The notes beneath the pieces were generated by a model. It was not told the origin of the DNA. It saw only the letters and a program-made list of their open reading frames with translations, and ran no database searches. A program made the translations under genes and the position numbers. From G025836975 sp048751585 (GTDB lineage: Bacteria > Pseudomonadota > Gammaproteobacteria > Burkholderiales > Burkholderiaceae_B), in the NCBI RefSeq assembly GCF_048751585.1, contig NZ_JAZHOB010000005.1, positions 1 through 64,000 of the forward strand: a stretch of DNA of 64,000 nt, written 5' to 3'. Below, piece after piece: positions 46,322 through 54,818 of the stretch. The first letter of the stretch is position 1; each line of letters opens with the position of its first letter.

Positions 46322-46348
46322 CCTAGCCCACCGCCGCTTGGCGGCCGG

Positions 46349-47767
46349 TTAGCGGAAGCCGCCGAAACCGCCGCCCTTGCCCAGACCCTTCAGGCCGCCC
46401 ATGGCGCGCATCATCTTGGCCATGCCGCCTTTCTTCATCTGCTTCATCATGCCCTGCATCTGATCGTACTGCGCCAGCAGGCGGTTGACCTCTTGCACGG
46501 GCACGCCCGCGCCCGCCGCGATGCGGCGCTTGCGCGAGGCCTTCAGCAGCTCGGGCTTGGCGCGCTCGGCCGGCGTCATGGAATTAAGAATGCCTTCGCT
46601 ACGGCGCAGCTGCTTTTCGGCCTGGCCGCTTTGCAACTGCCCCGCCGCCTGGGCGAACTGGGCCGGCAGTTTTTCCAGCAGCGAACCCATATCGCCCATC
46701 TTCTTGACCTGCTGCAACTGGTCGCGGAAATCATTCAGGTCGAAGCGCGACCCCGACTTCATCTTGGCCGCCAGCTTCTCGGCCTCGGCCACGTCGATAT
46801 TCTTTTGCGCCTGCTCCACCAGGGCAACGATGTCACCCATGCCCAGCACGCGCTGCGCCATGCGTTCGGGGTGGAAGGGTTCCAGGCCGTCCAGCTTTTC
46901 GGACACGCCCACGAACTTCAGCGGCTTGCCCGTTACATGGCGCACCGACAAGGCCGCGCCCCCGCGCGCATCGCCGTCCAGCTTGGTCAGCACCACGCCG
47001 GTCAGCGGCAAGGCATCGGCAAAGGCGCGCGCCACATTGACCGCATCCTGGCCCTGCATGGCGTCCACCACGAACAGGGTCTCGATGGGATTCAGCAAGT
47101 CGTGCAAGGCGCGGATCTCGCGCATCATGGCTTCGTCTATGCCCAGGCGGCCGGCCGTATCGACGATAAGCACGTCGTAATGATGCTTTTTCGCGTGATC
47201 CAGCGCCGCGTGCGCGATCTGCTCGGGCTTCTGCGACGTGTCGGAGGGCAGGAAATCCACCTTGACCTGCGCCGCCGCGGTCTTCAACTGCTCGATGGCG
47301 GCCGGACGGTAAACGTCGGCGCTGACCACCAGCACTTTCTTCTTGCCCGTCTTGCGGCCATTCTGGATATGGCCGCCTTCGCTAAGCCATTTGGCCAGTT
47401 TGCCGGTGGTGGTGGTCTTGCCGGCGCCCTGCAGGCCCGCCATCAGTATCACCGCGGGCGGCTGGGCGGCCAGGGAAAGCTCGCCGGCCTCGTCGCCCAG
47501 GTCGCCACCCATCAGGGCGGTCAATTCCTTGTGGACCACGCCCACCAGAGCCTGGCCGGGGTTCAGGCTGCCTGCCACGTCCTGGCCCAGCGCGCGTTCC
47601 TTAACACGGGCCACCAGGTCGCGCACCACGGGCAGGGACACATCGGCCTCGAGCAGGGCCATGCGCACCTCGCGCAGCATGTCTTGCGTATTGGCTTCGG
47701 TTAAACGAGCCTCGCCGCGCATTGTTTTGACAACGCGCGAAAGTCGCTGGGTCAGATTGTCGAGCAT
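46349..47767 (-). CDS. ffh: Signal recognition particle protein Ffh
   Basis: GTPase that with 4.5S RNA targets nascent membrane proteins to FtsY. The 472-residue protein has N, G and M domains: GLQGAGKTTTTGKLAKWL (G1), DTAGR (G3), TKLDGDARGGAAL (G4) and a Met- and Gly-rich M domain with its end at GKGGGFGGFR. Divergent from the CcsA-like gene. Confidence 0.97.
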   Translation of the reverse strand: MLDNLTQRLSRVVKTMRGEARLTEANTQDMLREVRMALLEADVSLPVVRDLVARVKERALGQDVAGSLNPGQALVGVVHKELTALMGGDLGDEAGELSLAAQPPAVILMAGLQGAGKTTTTGKLAKWLSEGGHIQNGRKTGKKKVLVVSADVYRPAAIEQLKTAAAQVKVDFLPSDTSQKPEQIAHAALDHAKKHHYDVLIVDTAGRLGIDEAMMREIRALHDLLNPIETLFVVDAMQGQDAVNVARAFADALPLTGVVLTKLDGDARGGAALSVRHVTGKPLKFVGVSEKLDGLEPFHPERMAQRVLGMGDIVALVEQAQKNIDVAEAEKLAAKMKSGSRFDLNDFRDQLQQVKKMGDMGSLLEKLPAQFAQAAGQLQSGQAEKQLRRSEGILNSMTPAERAKPELLKASRKRRIAAGAGVPVQEVNRLLAQYDQMQGMMKQMKKGGMAKMMRAMGGLKGLGKGGGFGGFR

Positions 47768-47806
47768 AAGGATGGTTTCGCTTAAACTAATTGATCTTTC
47801 GGTATA

Positions 47807-47840
47807 CGGACTAAAATAGTCCGATTCCGGGGCTTGCCCC
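47807..47840. promoter_or_regulatory. Palindromes between ffh and ccsA-like gene
   Basis: CGGACTA-AAA-TAGTCCG (47807-47823) is a perfect 7-bp inverted repeat, followed 5 bp later by GGGGC-TT-GCCCC (47829-47840). They sit in the 100-bp divergent promoter region. Could be an operator or a leader hairpin in the plus-strand transcript. Confidence 0.4.
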
Positions 47841-47868
47841 GAACTGTATAACGAGAACTTAAGGGACT

Positions 47869-48711
47869 ATGTCTGCAGGCATTGTATTTCACTTGCTGGC
47901 GGCTCTGGCGTACGCCGTGCTGGCTATCTCGCTTTGGCGGCCATTGACCCGGGGCGGCGAACAGGTCAGCGCCGGAAACGTACGCCGTATATGCCTGGCC
48001 GGCGCCATCGTGCTGCACGGCATAGGCCTGACGCAGGCCATCGTGCCCAACCACAGCCTGGTGCTTGGGTGGGCGCTGGCCCTTTCGGCCGCCGTCTGGC
48101 TGGGCATGGTCGTATTCTGGCTGGAAAACCTGGTCATGCGCATAGACGGCCTGCTGCTCATTCTACTCCCCGCCTCGGCCATCGCCGCCGGCCTGGCTGG
48201 CCTGTTTCCCACCGGACACATCGTTGCCCATGCCAGCAGCGAATGGCTGCGGGTGCACCTGCTTATCGCCCTGACGGCATACGGACTGATCACCGTGGCC
48301 GCCCTGCAGGCCATGCTGATGACCGCGCTGGACCGGCAACTGCACCGCCCCGTCGAGCCCCTGGCCAGCCGCAACGTCCTGGGCCGCGCGCTGGATTCCA
48401 TGCCGCCGCTGCTTATCCAGGAAGTCCTGCTGTTCCGCCTTATCTGGATAGGCTTCGCCATCCTGACACTGACCGTGATCACCGGCGCCATCGTTTCGAT
48501 GCGCCTGACCACCGAACTGGTCCCCATGGACCACAAGACCATCTTCACGCTGCTGTCCTGGCTGACCTTCGGGGGCCTGCTGGTCGGCCGCTACACGCGC
48601 GGCTGGCGCGGGCGCATCGCCCTGCGCTGGACGCTGGTCGGCTTCGCCTTCCTGCTGCTGGCCTACACCGGCAGCCGCTTCGTGCTCGACGTCATTCTGC
48701 ATCGGAGTTAA
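47869..48711 (+). CDS. CcsA/YpjD-like cytochrome c assembly protein
   Basis: A 280-residue inner-membrane protein of the cytochrome C assembly family (CcmC/CcsA superfamily, YpjD branch) with about eight helices. The C-terminal signature MDHKTIFTLLSWLTFGGLLVG with conserved His and GWRGRIALRW is typical of the branch that sits next to ffh in proteobacteria. The WWD heme-handling motif of true CcmC is not evident, so a direct role in cytochrome maturation is unproven. 1 bp separates it from the next gene. Confidence 0.85.
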   Translation: MSAGIVFHLLAALAYAVLAISLWRPLTRGGEQVSAGNVRRICLAGAIVLHGIGLTQAIVPNHSLVLGWALALSAAVWLGMVVFWLENLVMRIDGLLLILLPASAIAAGLAGLFPTGHIVAHASSEWLRVHLLIALTAYGLITVAALQAMLMTALDRQLHRPVEPLASRNVLGRALDSMPPLLIQEVLLFRLIWIGFAILTLTVITGAIVSMRLTTELVPMDHKTIFTLLSWLTFGGLLVGRYTRGWRGRIALRWTLVGFAFLLLAYTGSRFVLDVILHRS

Positions 48712-48712
48712 T

Positions 48713-48973
48713 GTGGGAAAAATACTGTTCTGGGTCGTGGTCATCATCGGCGGCCTGCTGGCGGCGCGCCTCCTGGCGCACTACAACGTGCAAAACCGGA
48801 TGGAAGAAGGCGAACCCAAACCGGCAAAACAGCGCCGCGCCGAAAAAAAACCGCTTGAATCCATGGTGCGCTGCGAACATTGCGGCATCCACCTGCCCCG
48901 GTCCGAGGCCGTCATGGCCGACGGCCGCATCTGGTGCAGCCAGGATCACGCCAAGCTGGGCATGCGCCAGTGA
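48713..48973 (+). CDS. PP0621-type small membrane-anchored zinc-ribbon protein
   Basis: An 86-residue protein with one N-terminal helix (ILFWVVVIIGGLLAARLLA), a basic linker, and a C-terminal CEHCGIHLP...WCSQDH ribbon (likely zinc). GTG start. Overlaps the ampD start (GTGA). It is a standard neighbour of ampD in Burkholderiales; function unknown. Confidence 0.82.
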   Translation: MGKILFWVVVIIGGLLAARLLAHYNVQNRMEEGEPKPAKQRRAEKKPLESMVRCEHCGIHLPRSEAVMADGRIWCSQDHAKLGMRQ

Positions 48974-49551
48974 ACACCCTGATCCTGGATCGCCATGGCT
49001 GGCTGAAGCCCGCGGCGGGCGTCCTGCGCGCGCCCTCGCCCAACCATGACGACAGGCCCGTCCCGGACGACATCGTGCTGCTGGTCATGCACAACATCAG
49101 CCTGCCGCCCGGGATCTTCGGCGGCCCGGAAGTGGCCGGCCTGTTCACCAACACCCTGGATTACGACTCGCATCCCTGGCTGGACCGCCTACGGCCCTTG
49201 CGCGTATCGGCGCACTTCTTTGTGCGGCGCGACGGCGGCATCGTGCAGTTCGTGTCCACCCGGAAACGCGCCTGGCATGCCGGCGTATCGTCCTTTGAAG
49301 GCCGCGAGCGCTGCAACGACTTTTCGATAGGCATCGAAATGGAAGGCACCGACAACCTGCCCTACACCGATCAGCAGTACCAGGCGCTGCGCGCCCTGGT
49401 GCCCGCGCTGCGCGCACAGCATCCGCTGAAGGCGGTGCGCGGCCACGAACACATTGCCCCCGGCCGCAAGACCGACCCCGGCCCGGCCTTCGACTGGCGG
49501 CGCTTCGGCCGCGAAACCGGCTGGCCCGCAAGGCAATTGCCGCCTGTTTAA
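48970..49551 (+). CDS. ampD: 1,6-anhydro-N-acetylmuramyl-L-alanine amidase
   Basis: Cytosolic Zn amidase of murein recycling; loss causes AmpC derepression in species with AmpR. The 193-residue protein has the zinc ligands in MHNISLPPG (His40), GHEHIAPGRKTDPG (His and Asp), and EMEGTD with the conserved Glu. GTG start at 48970 overlaps the preceding TGA. An ATG upstream in the same frame lies in the previous gene and was rejected. Confidence 0.95.
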   Translation: MNTLILDRHGWLKPAAGVLRAPSPNHDDRPVPDDIVLLVMHNISLPPGIFGGPEVAGLFTNTLDYDSHPWLDRLRPLRVSAHFFVRRDGGIVQFVSTRKRAWHAGVSSFEGRERCNDFSIGIEMEGTDNLPYTDQQYQALRALVPALRAQHPLKAVRGHEHIAPGRKTDPGPAFDWRRFGRETGWPARQLPPV

Positions 49552-49601
49552 ACAGGCGGGACCAGGTCTTGCCATGAGGCGTACCGTGCTGCTCCCTATA
49601 T

Positions 49602-49648
49602 AAAAAAAGAGGCCCGTCCTTGCCGCGATAAGGGCAAGAACGGGCCTC
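49602..49648 (-). terminator. Rho-independent terminator of htpG
   Basis: Read on the minus strand, a 16-bp stem (GAGGCCCGTTCTTGCC paired with GGCAAGGACGGGCCTC, one mismatch) is followed by seven T. It lies 15 bp after the htpG stop and also faces ampD. Confidence 0.88.
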
Positions 49649-49662
49649 GCTGCTTTGCTTGC

Positions 49663-51570
49663 TTACTTATTCAGCAACAGGCGATTCATGCGTTTGACGA
49701 AGGCGGCGGGGTCCGACAGGCTGGCGCCCTCGGCCAGCATGGCCTGATCCAGCAACAGCAAGGACCACTCCTCGAAATCCGCCTCCGGGGCGTCTTGCAC
49801 GCGCGTTATCAAGGCGTGCTCGGGATTGATCTCCAGAATGGGCTTGACCTCGGGCGCCGACTGGCCAGCCGCCTGCAGCATGCGCAGCAAGTGCGGGCTA
49901 AGCTCGTGCTCGTCGACCACCACGCAAGCGGGCGAATCCACCAGCCGGCCGGTCACGCGCACTTCCTTCACCTTGTCGCCCAGCGAGGCCTTCAGGCGCT
50001 CGACCAAAGGCTTGAAGGTCTCGGCCACTTCGGCCTGGTGCTTCTTTTCCTCCTCGTCGGCCAGTTGATCAAGATCCAGGCCGCCCTTGGCGATAGACAC
50101 CAGCGTCTTGCCGTCGAAATCGCGCAGATAGGACAGCATCCACTCGTCCACGCGATCCGACAGCAGCAGGACTTCCAGCCCCTTCTTGCGGAAGATCTCC
50201 AGATGCGGGCTGTTGCTGGCGGCGGCAAACGAATCGGCGCTGACGTAGTAGATCTTGTCCTGGCCTTCCTTCATGCGCGACACATAGTCGGCCAGGGACA
50301 CCGTCTGCGCCGAACCCTCGGCCTGCGTGGAGGCAAAGCGCAGCAGCTTGGCAATGCGTTCCTTGTTGGCGGCGTCCTCGCCCACGCCTTCCTTCAGCAC
50401 CTGGCCGAACTCCTTCCAGAAATCGGCGTACTGCTCCGGCTTGTTCTCGGCCAGGTCTTCCAGCAAGGACAGAATGCGCTTGGCGGAACCTTCGCGTATC
50501 ACCCGAACATCGCGGCTTTCCTGCAGAATCTCGCGCGATACGTTCAAGGGCAGGTCGGCCGAATCAATCACGCCGCGAACAAAGCGCAGATAGGTCGGCA
50601 GCAACTGCTCGGCGTCATCCATGATGAACACCCGCTTCACATACAGCTTGACCCCGCGCCGCCCTTCGCGATCCCACAGATCCATGGGCGCATGCTTGGG
50701 GATGTACAGCAACTGCGTGTATTCGCTGCGCCCTTCCACACGATTATGCGTCCAGGCCAGCGGGTCGTCGTAGTCGTGCCCGATATGCTTATAGAACTCT
50801 TGGTACTGCTCGTCGCTGATGTCCGACTTGGAACGCGTCCACAAGGCATTGGCCTGGTTTACGGTTTCCCATTCGTTCTTCTTGACCTGCTCGGACTTCT
50901 CGGCGTCCCATTCTTCCTTTTGCATCTGGATGGGCAGCGAGATATGGTCGGAATAGCGGCGCAGCACCTCGCGCAGCTTCCAGCCGCTAAGGAAATCGTC
51001 TTCGTCCTCGCGCAGGTACAGCGTTACCGACGTGCCGCGATCGGCCTTTTCCACCTGCGTCACCGAGAACTCGCCCTGGCCGTCGGATTCCCACAAGATG
51101 GCGTCGGTTTCTGCCACGCCGGCGCGGCGGCTAAGCACCGACACCTTCTTGGCCACGATGAACGACGAATAAAACCCCACACCGAACTGGCCGATAAGCT
51201 GCGCATCCTTCTGCTTGTCGCCCGTAAGCTGCGAGAAGAATTCCTTGGTGCCCGAACGCGCAATGGTGCCCAGATTGGACACCGCTTCGTCGCGCGTCAT
51301 GCCTATGCCATTGTCGGAAATGGTGACCGTGCGCTGGTCCTTGTCGTATTCCACGCGGATGCGCAGGTCGGAATCGCCCTGGAACAGATCGGGATTGTCG
51401 ATGGCCTCGAAACGAAGCTTGTCGCAAGCATCGGAGGCGTTGGAAACCAGCTCGCGCAGGAAGATTTCCTTGTTGCTGTACAGCGAATGAATCATCAGGT
51501 GCAGCAACTGCTTCACTTCGGCCTGAAAGCCCAAGGTTTCCGAATTGGCTTGTGTGTCGGTTTGAGTCAT
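49663..51570 (-). CDS. htpG: Chaperone HtpG (Hsp90)
   Basis: Cytosolic ATP-dependent chaperone, 635 residues. GHKL ATP-binding domain with ELVSNASDACDKLRFEA, ISDNGIGMT and IGQFGVGFYS, then middle and C-terminal domains. ATG 51570 (MTQTDTQANSETLGFQAEVKQ) matches the family start; an upstream extension is not supported. Flanked by tRNA-Leu on its 5' side. Confidence 0.97.
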   Translation of the reverse strand: MTQTDTQANSETLGFQAEVKQLLHLMIHSLYSNKEIFLRELVSNASDACDKLRFEAIDNPDLFQGDSDLRIRVEYDKDQRTVTISDNGIGMTRDEAVSNLGTIARSGTKEFFSQLTGDKQKDAQLIGQFGVGFYSSFIVAKKVSVLSRRAGVAETDAILWESDGQGEFSVTQVEKADRGTSVTLYLREDEDDFLSGWKLREVLRRYSDHISLPIQMQKEEWDAEKSEQVKKNEWETVNQANALWTRSKSDISDEQYQEFYKHIGHDYDDPLAWTHNRVEGRSEYTQLLYIPKHAPMDLWDREGRRGVKLYVKRVFIMDDAEQLLPTYLRFVRGVIDSADLPLNVSREILQESRDVRVIREGSAKRILSLLEDLAENKPEQYADFWKEFGQVLKEGVGEDAANKERIAKLLRFASTQAEGSAQTVSLADYVSRMKEGQDKIYYVSADSFAAASNSPHLEIFRKKGLEVLLLSDRVDEWMLSYLRDFDGKTLVSIAKGGLDLDQLADEEEKKHQAEVAETFKPLVERLKASLGDKVKEVRVTGRLVDSPACVVVDEHELSPHLLRMLQAAGQSAPEVKPILEINPEHALITRVQDAPEADFEEWSLLLLDQAMLAEGASLSDPAAFVKRMNRLLLNK

Positions 51571-51796
51571 GGTCCAACCTGGATAAAGTAAATTCAATAA
51601 AAACAAGGGATTGCTTGCAATCCCGTCAACAGCGGCCCACGGCGGCGGCGAACGCAAGGCCGAGGCATCTTAAAGAAAATGGGGGTGAGGCGGGGATTTT
51701 CAAGGCAACAGGCGGTTTTGTGCAAAAATTTTCGACCCTGCGTATAATTACGCCTTCCTGCCACGCGCCGTGTTCTGCGGCGCGACATGCTCGATT

Positions 51797-51881
51797 GCCC
51801 GGGTGGTGAAATTGGTAGACGCAGGGGACTCAAAATCCCCCGCCGCAAGGCGTGCCGGTTCGATTCCGGCCCCGGGCACCA
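51797..51881 (+). tRNA. tRNA-Leu(CAA), second island attachment site
   Basis: An 85-nt class II tRNA: acceptor GCCCGGG/CCCGGGC, anticodon stem GGGGA/TCCCC with loop CTCAAAA (anticodon CAA), long variable arm, T-arm with TTCGATT, encoded CCA. Its 3' half (from 51828) is repeated imperfectly at 61750-61800, marking the island that follows. Confidence 0.96.
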
Positions 51882-51966
51882 TTCAAAAATCCCTAGTATT
51901 TACAAGCATCTAGCGCGATTTTTTGTCTTGCCCTGACACCAGGGGATTATCCAAGTTTGTGAGCCA

Positions 51967-51985
51967 GGTACAGTTTCGGTACAGT
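51967..51985 (+). repeat. Tandem GGTACAGT sites near left end of island
   Basis: GGTACAGT occurs at 51967-51974 and 51978-51985, 40-60 bp before the integrase start. The same word with flanking TTTC recurs at the right end (61608-61619). Candidate arm-type integrase binding sites. Confidence 0.45.
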
Positions 51986-52023
51986 GGCGAAGCACCGAGT
52001 GTACTTTCGGAGCTTTAACACGC

Positions 52024-52614
52024 ATGGCTACTATCGTTAAGACCCCCTCTGGTACCTGGAAAGCCGTCATTCGCAAGACCGGCTGGCCGACTTCGTCTAA
52101 AACATTCAGAACCAAGCGGGATGCTGAGGACTGGGCGCGCCGGACGGAGGATGAGATGGTACGCGGGGTCTACATCCAGCGAGCTCCCGGTGAGCGCATG
52201 ACACTTGAGTCGGCACTGACACGCTACCTACGGGAAGTCACGCCTTCCAAGCGGGAATCGACACGCGCCTCTGAGCACAAAAAAGCTCAGCCTCTGCTGA
52301 AGCACCTTGGGAAATACTCACTAGCCGCCCTGAGCGCCGATATCGTGGCGCAGTACCGCGACATGCGCCTGGCCGGCGACCCAGACGAGAACGGCAAACT
52401 GGTTCCGCGCAGCAATAACACCGTCCGCCTGGAACTCGCGTTGCTGAGCCACCTGTACACAATCGCCATCAAGGAATGGGGGCTCGGCCTGCCTTTCAAT
52501 CCCGTCTCCCAGATTCGACGCCCTGCTCCCGGCGCTGGTCGCAATCGTCGTCTAACGCCTGTAGAGAACAAGCGGCTGCCCGCCAATCGCGTCATGAGAT
52601 CTATGCGTTCATGA
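52024..52614 (+). pseudogene. Tyrosine integrase, C-terminally truncated
   Basis: The 196-residue product keeps the N-terminal arm-binding part (MATIVKTPSGTWKAVIRKTG) and the core-binding SAM-like domain (about residues 55-175: ALTRYLREVTPSKRES, then LELALLSHLYTIAIKEWG) of a phage-type integrase. Homology stops at about RNRRLTPVENKRL, just where the catalytic domain should begin; Arg, HxxR and Tyr are all missing. It directly follows the tRNA, the usual integrase position. The island probably cannot excise by itself. Confidence 0.8.
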
Positions 52615-52792
52615 AAAATCACGACGACCAATGCGGGCGCTCGCTCGCGTGGCAGGCAAATTAGCACATACGTAGTTGAGAAGCCACCGCCTGCCTAGCG
52701 GCGCTGAAGTTGTCTTGAAAGCTCAATAGGGCCGGCAGAATGCGCTAGGCGCATATAAATCGGGGTTAAAACATCGAGCCGGGCCAGCTAAG

Positions 52793-52810
52793 ATAGGCAC
52801 ATTAGCCTAT
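52793..52810. promoter_or_regulatory. Inverted repeat before serine recombinase gene
   Basis: ATAGGC-ACATTA-GCCTAT, 16 bp before the ATG at 52827; a second repeat TGCGC-TAG-GCGCA lies at 52741-52753. Candidate operator or recombinase subsite. The half-site ATAGGC/GCCTAT recurs at 61554-61563 near the right end of the island. Confidence 0.4.
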
Positions 52811-52826
52811 ACCCAAAGGAGCTGGC

Positions 52827-53696
52827 ATGAATACAAAGAAGGCCCGGCGCGTCGGTTCGATATTGGCCGGAATCGCACACGAGGCGGGCCGGCTAACCGA
52901 TGCCGAGGCCGAAAGCTTCGACGATCTGCGCGACAAGATGCCGGCCGAGCCGATGAGGTTTGACGACGACCCTGTCCTCAAAGTCGCCCGCGTCTATCTG
53001 CGCGTCAGCACTGACGCGCAGGACCTGGAGCGTCAAGAAAGCATCATCGAGGCCGCGCGGACGGCCGGCTACTACGTTGCCGGTGTCTACCGCGAGAAGG
53101 CATCTGGTGCCCGTCCTGATCGGCCTGAGCTGCTGCGTATGATCGCAGACCTAGATCCGGGCGAGGTGGTCATTGCGGAGAAAATCGACCGTATCAGCCG
53201 CTTGCCGCGCGCCGAGGCCGAGCGTCTGGTTGACGCGATTCGGGGCAAGGGCGCTCGCCTGGCCGTTCCCGGTGTGGTGGACCTGTCCGAGCTGACCGCC
53301 GAGGCAAAAGGCGTCGCCAAGGTCGTGCTGGAATCGGTTCAGGACATGCTTTTGAAGCTCGCCCTACAGATGGCCCGCGATGACTACGAGGACCGCCGCG
53401 AGCGTCAGCGCCAGGGTATTGAGCTTGCGAAGGGGGCAGGCAAGTACCGGGGACGTCGTGCCGATCCAAAGCGCCGCGCCCAGGTGATCGCGTTGCGCCG
53501 CTCCGGCCATAGCATCACCAGGACGGCCGAGTTGGCCGGCTACAGCCCGGCTCAGGTTAAACGGATATGGGCCGAGGTCAGCCAGGCCGAGGCGGAACGC
53601 ATGGGGGCTTTTCAAGAAGACGCATTGACCGAGAGGGACGCCTTGGCGTCCATTGGCGAGGATAAACGCCGGGGGAAAGAGCATGACGACGCCTAA
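52827..53696 (+). CDS. Serine recombinase (resolvase family)
   Basis: A 289-residue small serine recombinase. After an unusual 50-residue N-terminal extension the catalytic domain starts KVARVYLRVSTDAQDLERQ with the nucleophile Ser; the ISRLPRAEAERLVDAIR region and the E-helix follow; the C-terminal HTH (about 215-255) reads RRSGHSITRTAELAGYSPAQVKRIW. The ATG follows AAAGGAGCTGGC. Similar genes occur on broad-host-range plasmids, so it probably arrived with plasmid-like DNA. Overlaps the next gene by 14 bp. Confidence 0.87.
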   Translation: MNTKKARRVGSILAGIAHEAGRLTDAEAESFDDLRDKMPAEPMRFDDDPVLKVARVYLRVSTDAQDLERQESIIEAARTAGYYVAGVYREKASGARPDRPELLRMIADLDPGEVVIAEKIDRISRLPRAEAERLVDAIRGKGARLAVPGVVDLSELTAEAKGVAKVVLESVQDMLLKLALQMARDDYEDRRERQRQGIELAKGAGKYRGRRADPKRRAQVIALRRSGHSITRTAELAGYSPAQVKRIWAEVSQAEAERMGAFQEDALTERDALASIGEDKRRGKEHDDA

Positions 53697-54009
53697 GAGC
53701 CACGGGCAACAGGGTCAGCACGCCATTGTGCTCGCACGTTCCTCGTCCAACTTCATGAGCGAGGGTAGGGGCGATCACGACCAAGCCGACCGGAAGATGA
53801 TGATAAATGAGCCTCGGGAGCTGACGCCGGCTGAGATCGAGGCGCTACGCGAGGACATGGGCCGGTCTATCGGATGGGCACAAGCTGAGCTGAAACGCCG
53901 GCAAGTCATGGAGCTATCCCGAGACGAGCTGGTCGAACTGCGCCGGGACATGGCAGGGTCATCGGCCTGGATACGGGCCGAGCTGGCCGCGCGAAAATCG
54001 AGGAAGTAG
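53683..54009 (+). CDS. Unrecognised small protein
   Basis: A 108-residue, charged, helical protein with an internal repeat: ELTPAEIEALREDMGRSIGWAQAEL (residues about 46-70) is echoed by ELSRDELVELRRDMAGSSAWIRAEL (about 76-100). The repeat suggests a two-helix module present twice. The ATG at 53683 follows GGGGGAAAGAGC and lies inside the recombinase gene, so the two are probably coupled. Confidence 0.65.
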   Translation: MTTPKSHGQQGQHAIVLARSSSNFMSEGRGDHDQADRKMMINEPRELTPAEIEALREDMGRSIGWAQAELKRRQVMELSRDELVELRRDMAGSSAWIRAELAARKSRK

Positions 54010-54248
54010 GAACGTGGTGTTTCTCATGGCATTGGATTGCGTGGCACATCCGTTCACAGTCATTTTTGGGTTGCACAATCCAGAAAGCGCAGCGCTGGAG
54101 CGACGTTGCGGCGAAGCAGTTTGTGCTGCAAAAGCTGTTCACAAAACGGTGGTTTTCTGAACATTCTGTAATGCCCTGATTTGGGGTCGCCGAATCGGTT
54201 GTTGGCTGTTAATATACTCGTCAACTTTTCAATGTTCTGATTCCGTCA

Positions 54249-54818
54249 ATGAATCAACGCATAGGATACGCCCGGGTATCGACCGATGACCAGCACCTAG
54301 ACCTGCAACGCGACGCGCTTACGCAGGCTGGGTGCAGTGTGATCTACGAGGAGGCGACCAGCGGTAAGAGCGCGATCCGTCTGGAGCTTGATCAGTGTCG
54401 GAAGGCGCTCCGAGCAGGGGATACTCTTGTAGTCTGGAGGCTAGACCGGCTCGGTCGCAGTTTGCCCGATCTGGTGCAAATCGTGGCCGACCTTAAGCGG
54501 CAAGGCGTGGGCTTTGAGAGTTTGACGGAGAAGATCGAAACAGGCAGTGCGGCGGGCAAGTTGGTTTTCCATGTCTTCGCAGCATTGGCCGAATTCGAGC
54601 GTGGCTTGATCCGGGAGCGCACCCAGGCTGGGCTAGCTGCTGCTCGTGCTCGAGGCCGAGCCGGTGGTCGTAGGCCGAAACTGGACGAACAGCAGGTGCG
54701 TGAAATCAAGGTGTTGTTGCGCGACCCTGGCATTCAGGTAGCTGATGTGGCTCGTCGTTATGGCGTGTCTCGAACCACCTTGTATAAGCACGTGGGCGTC
54801 ATCGCTCCAAGGCAATGA
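54249..54818 (+). CDS. Serine recombinase (Tn3 resolvase/Pin-like)
   Basis: A 189-residue resolvase/invertase. IGYARVSTDDQHLDLQRDAL holds the nucleophile Ser; LVVWRLDRLGRSLPDL and EFERGLIRERTQAGLAAARARGR are canonical; the C-terminal HTH reads VADVARRYGVSRTTLYKHV. The 239-bp gap upstream contains GAACATT (54160-54166) and AATGTTC (54231-54237) half-sites and may be its res site. Its stop overlaps the start used here for the sce7726 gene. Confidence 0.93.
   Translation: MNQRIGYARVSTDDQHLDLQRDALTQAGCSVIYEEATSGKSAIRLELDQCRKALRAGDTLVVWRLDRLGRSLPDLVQIVADLKRQGVGFESLTEKIETGSAAGKLVFHVFAALAEFERGLIRERTQAGLAAARARGRAGGRRPKLDEQQVREIKVLLRDPGIQVADVARRYGVSRTTLYKHVGVIAPRQ

Noticed and set aside
46331..46344. 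CCGCC-GCTT-GGCGG hairpin between thiS and ffh
   Set aside because: Short stem without a T-run on either strand; too common in DNA of this composition to call a terminator.
49795..51591. 598-codon open frame on the plus strand
   Set aside because: Antisense shadow of htpG; no motifs and composition typical of a GC-rich antisense frame.
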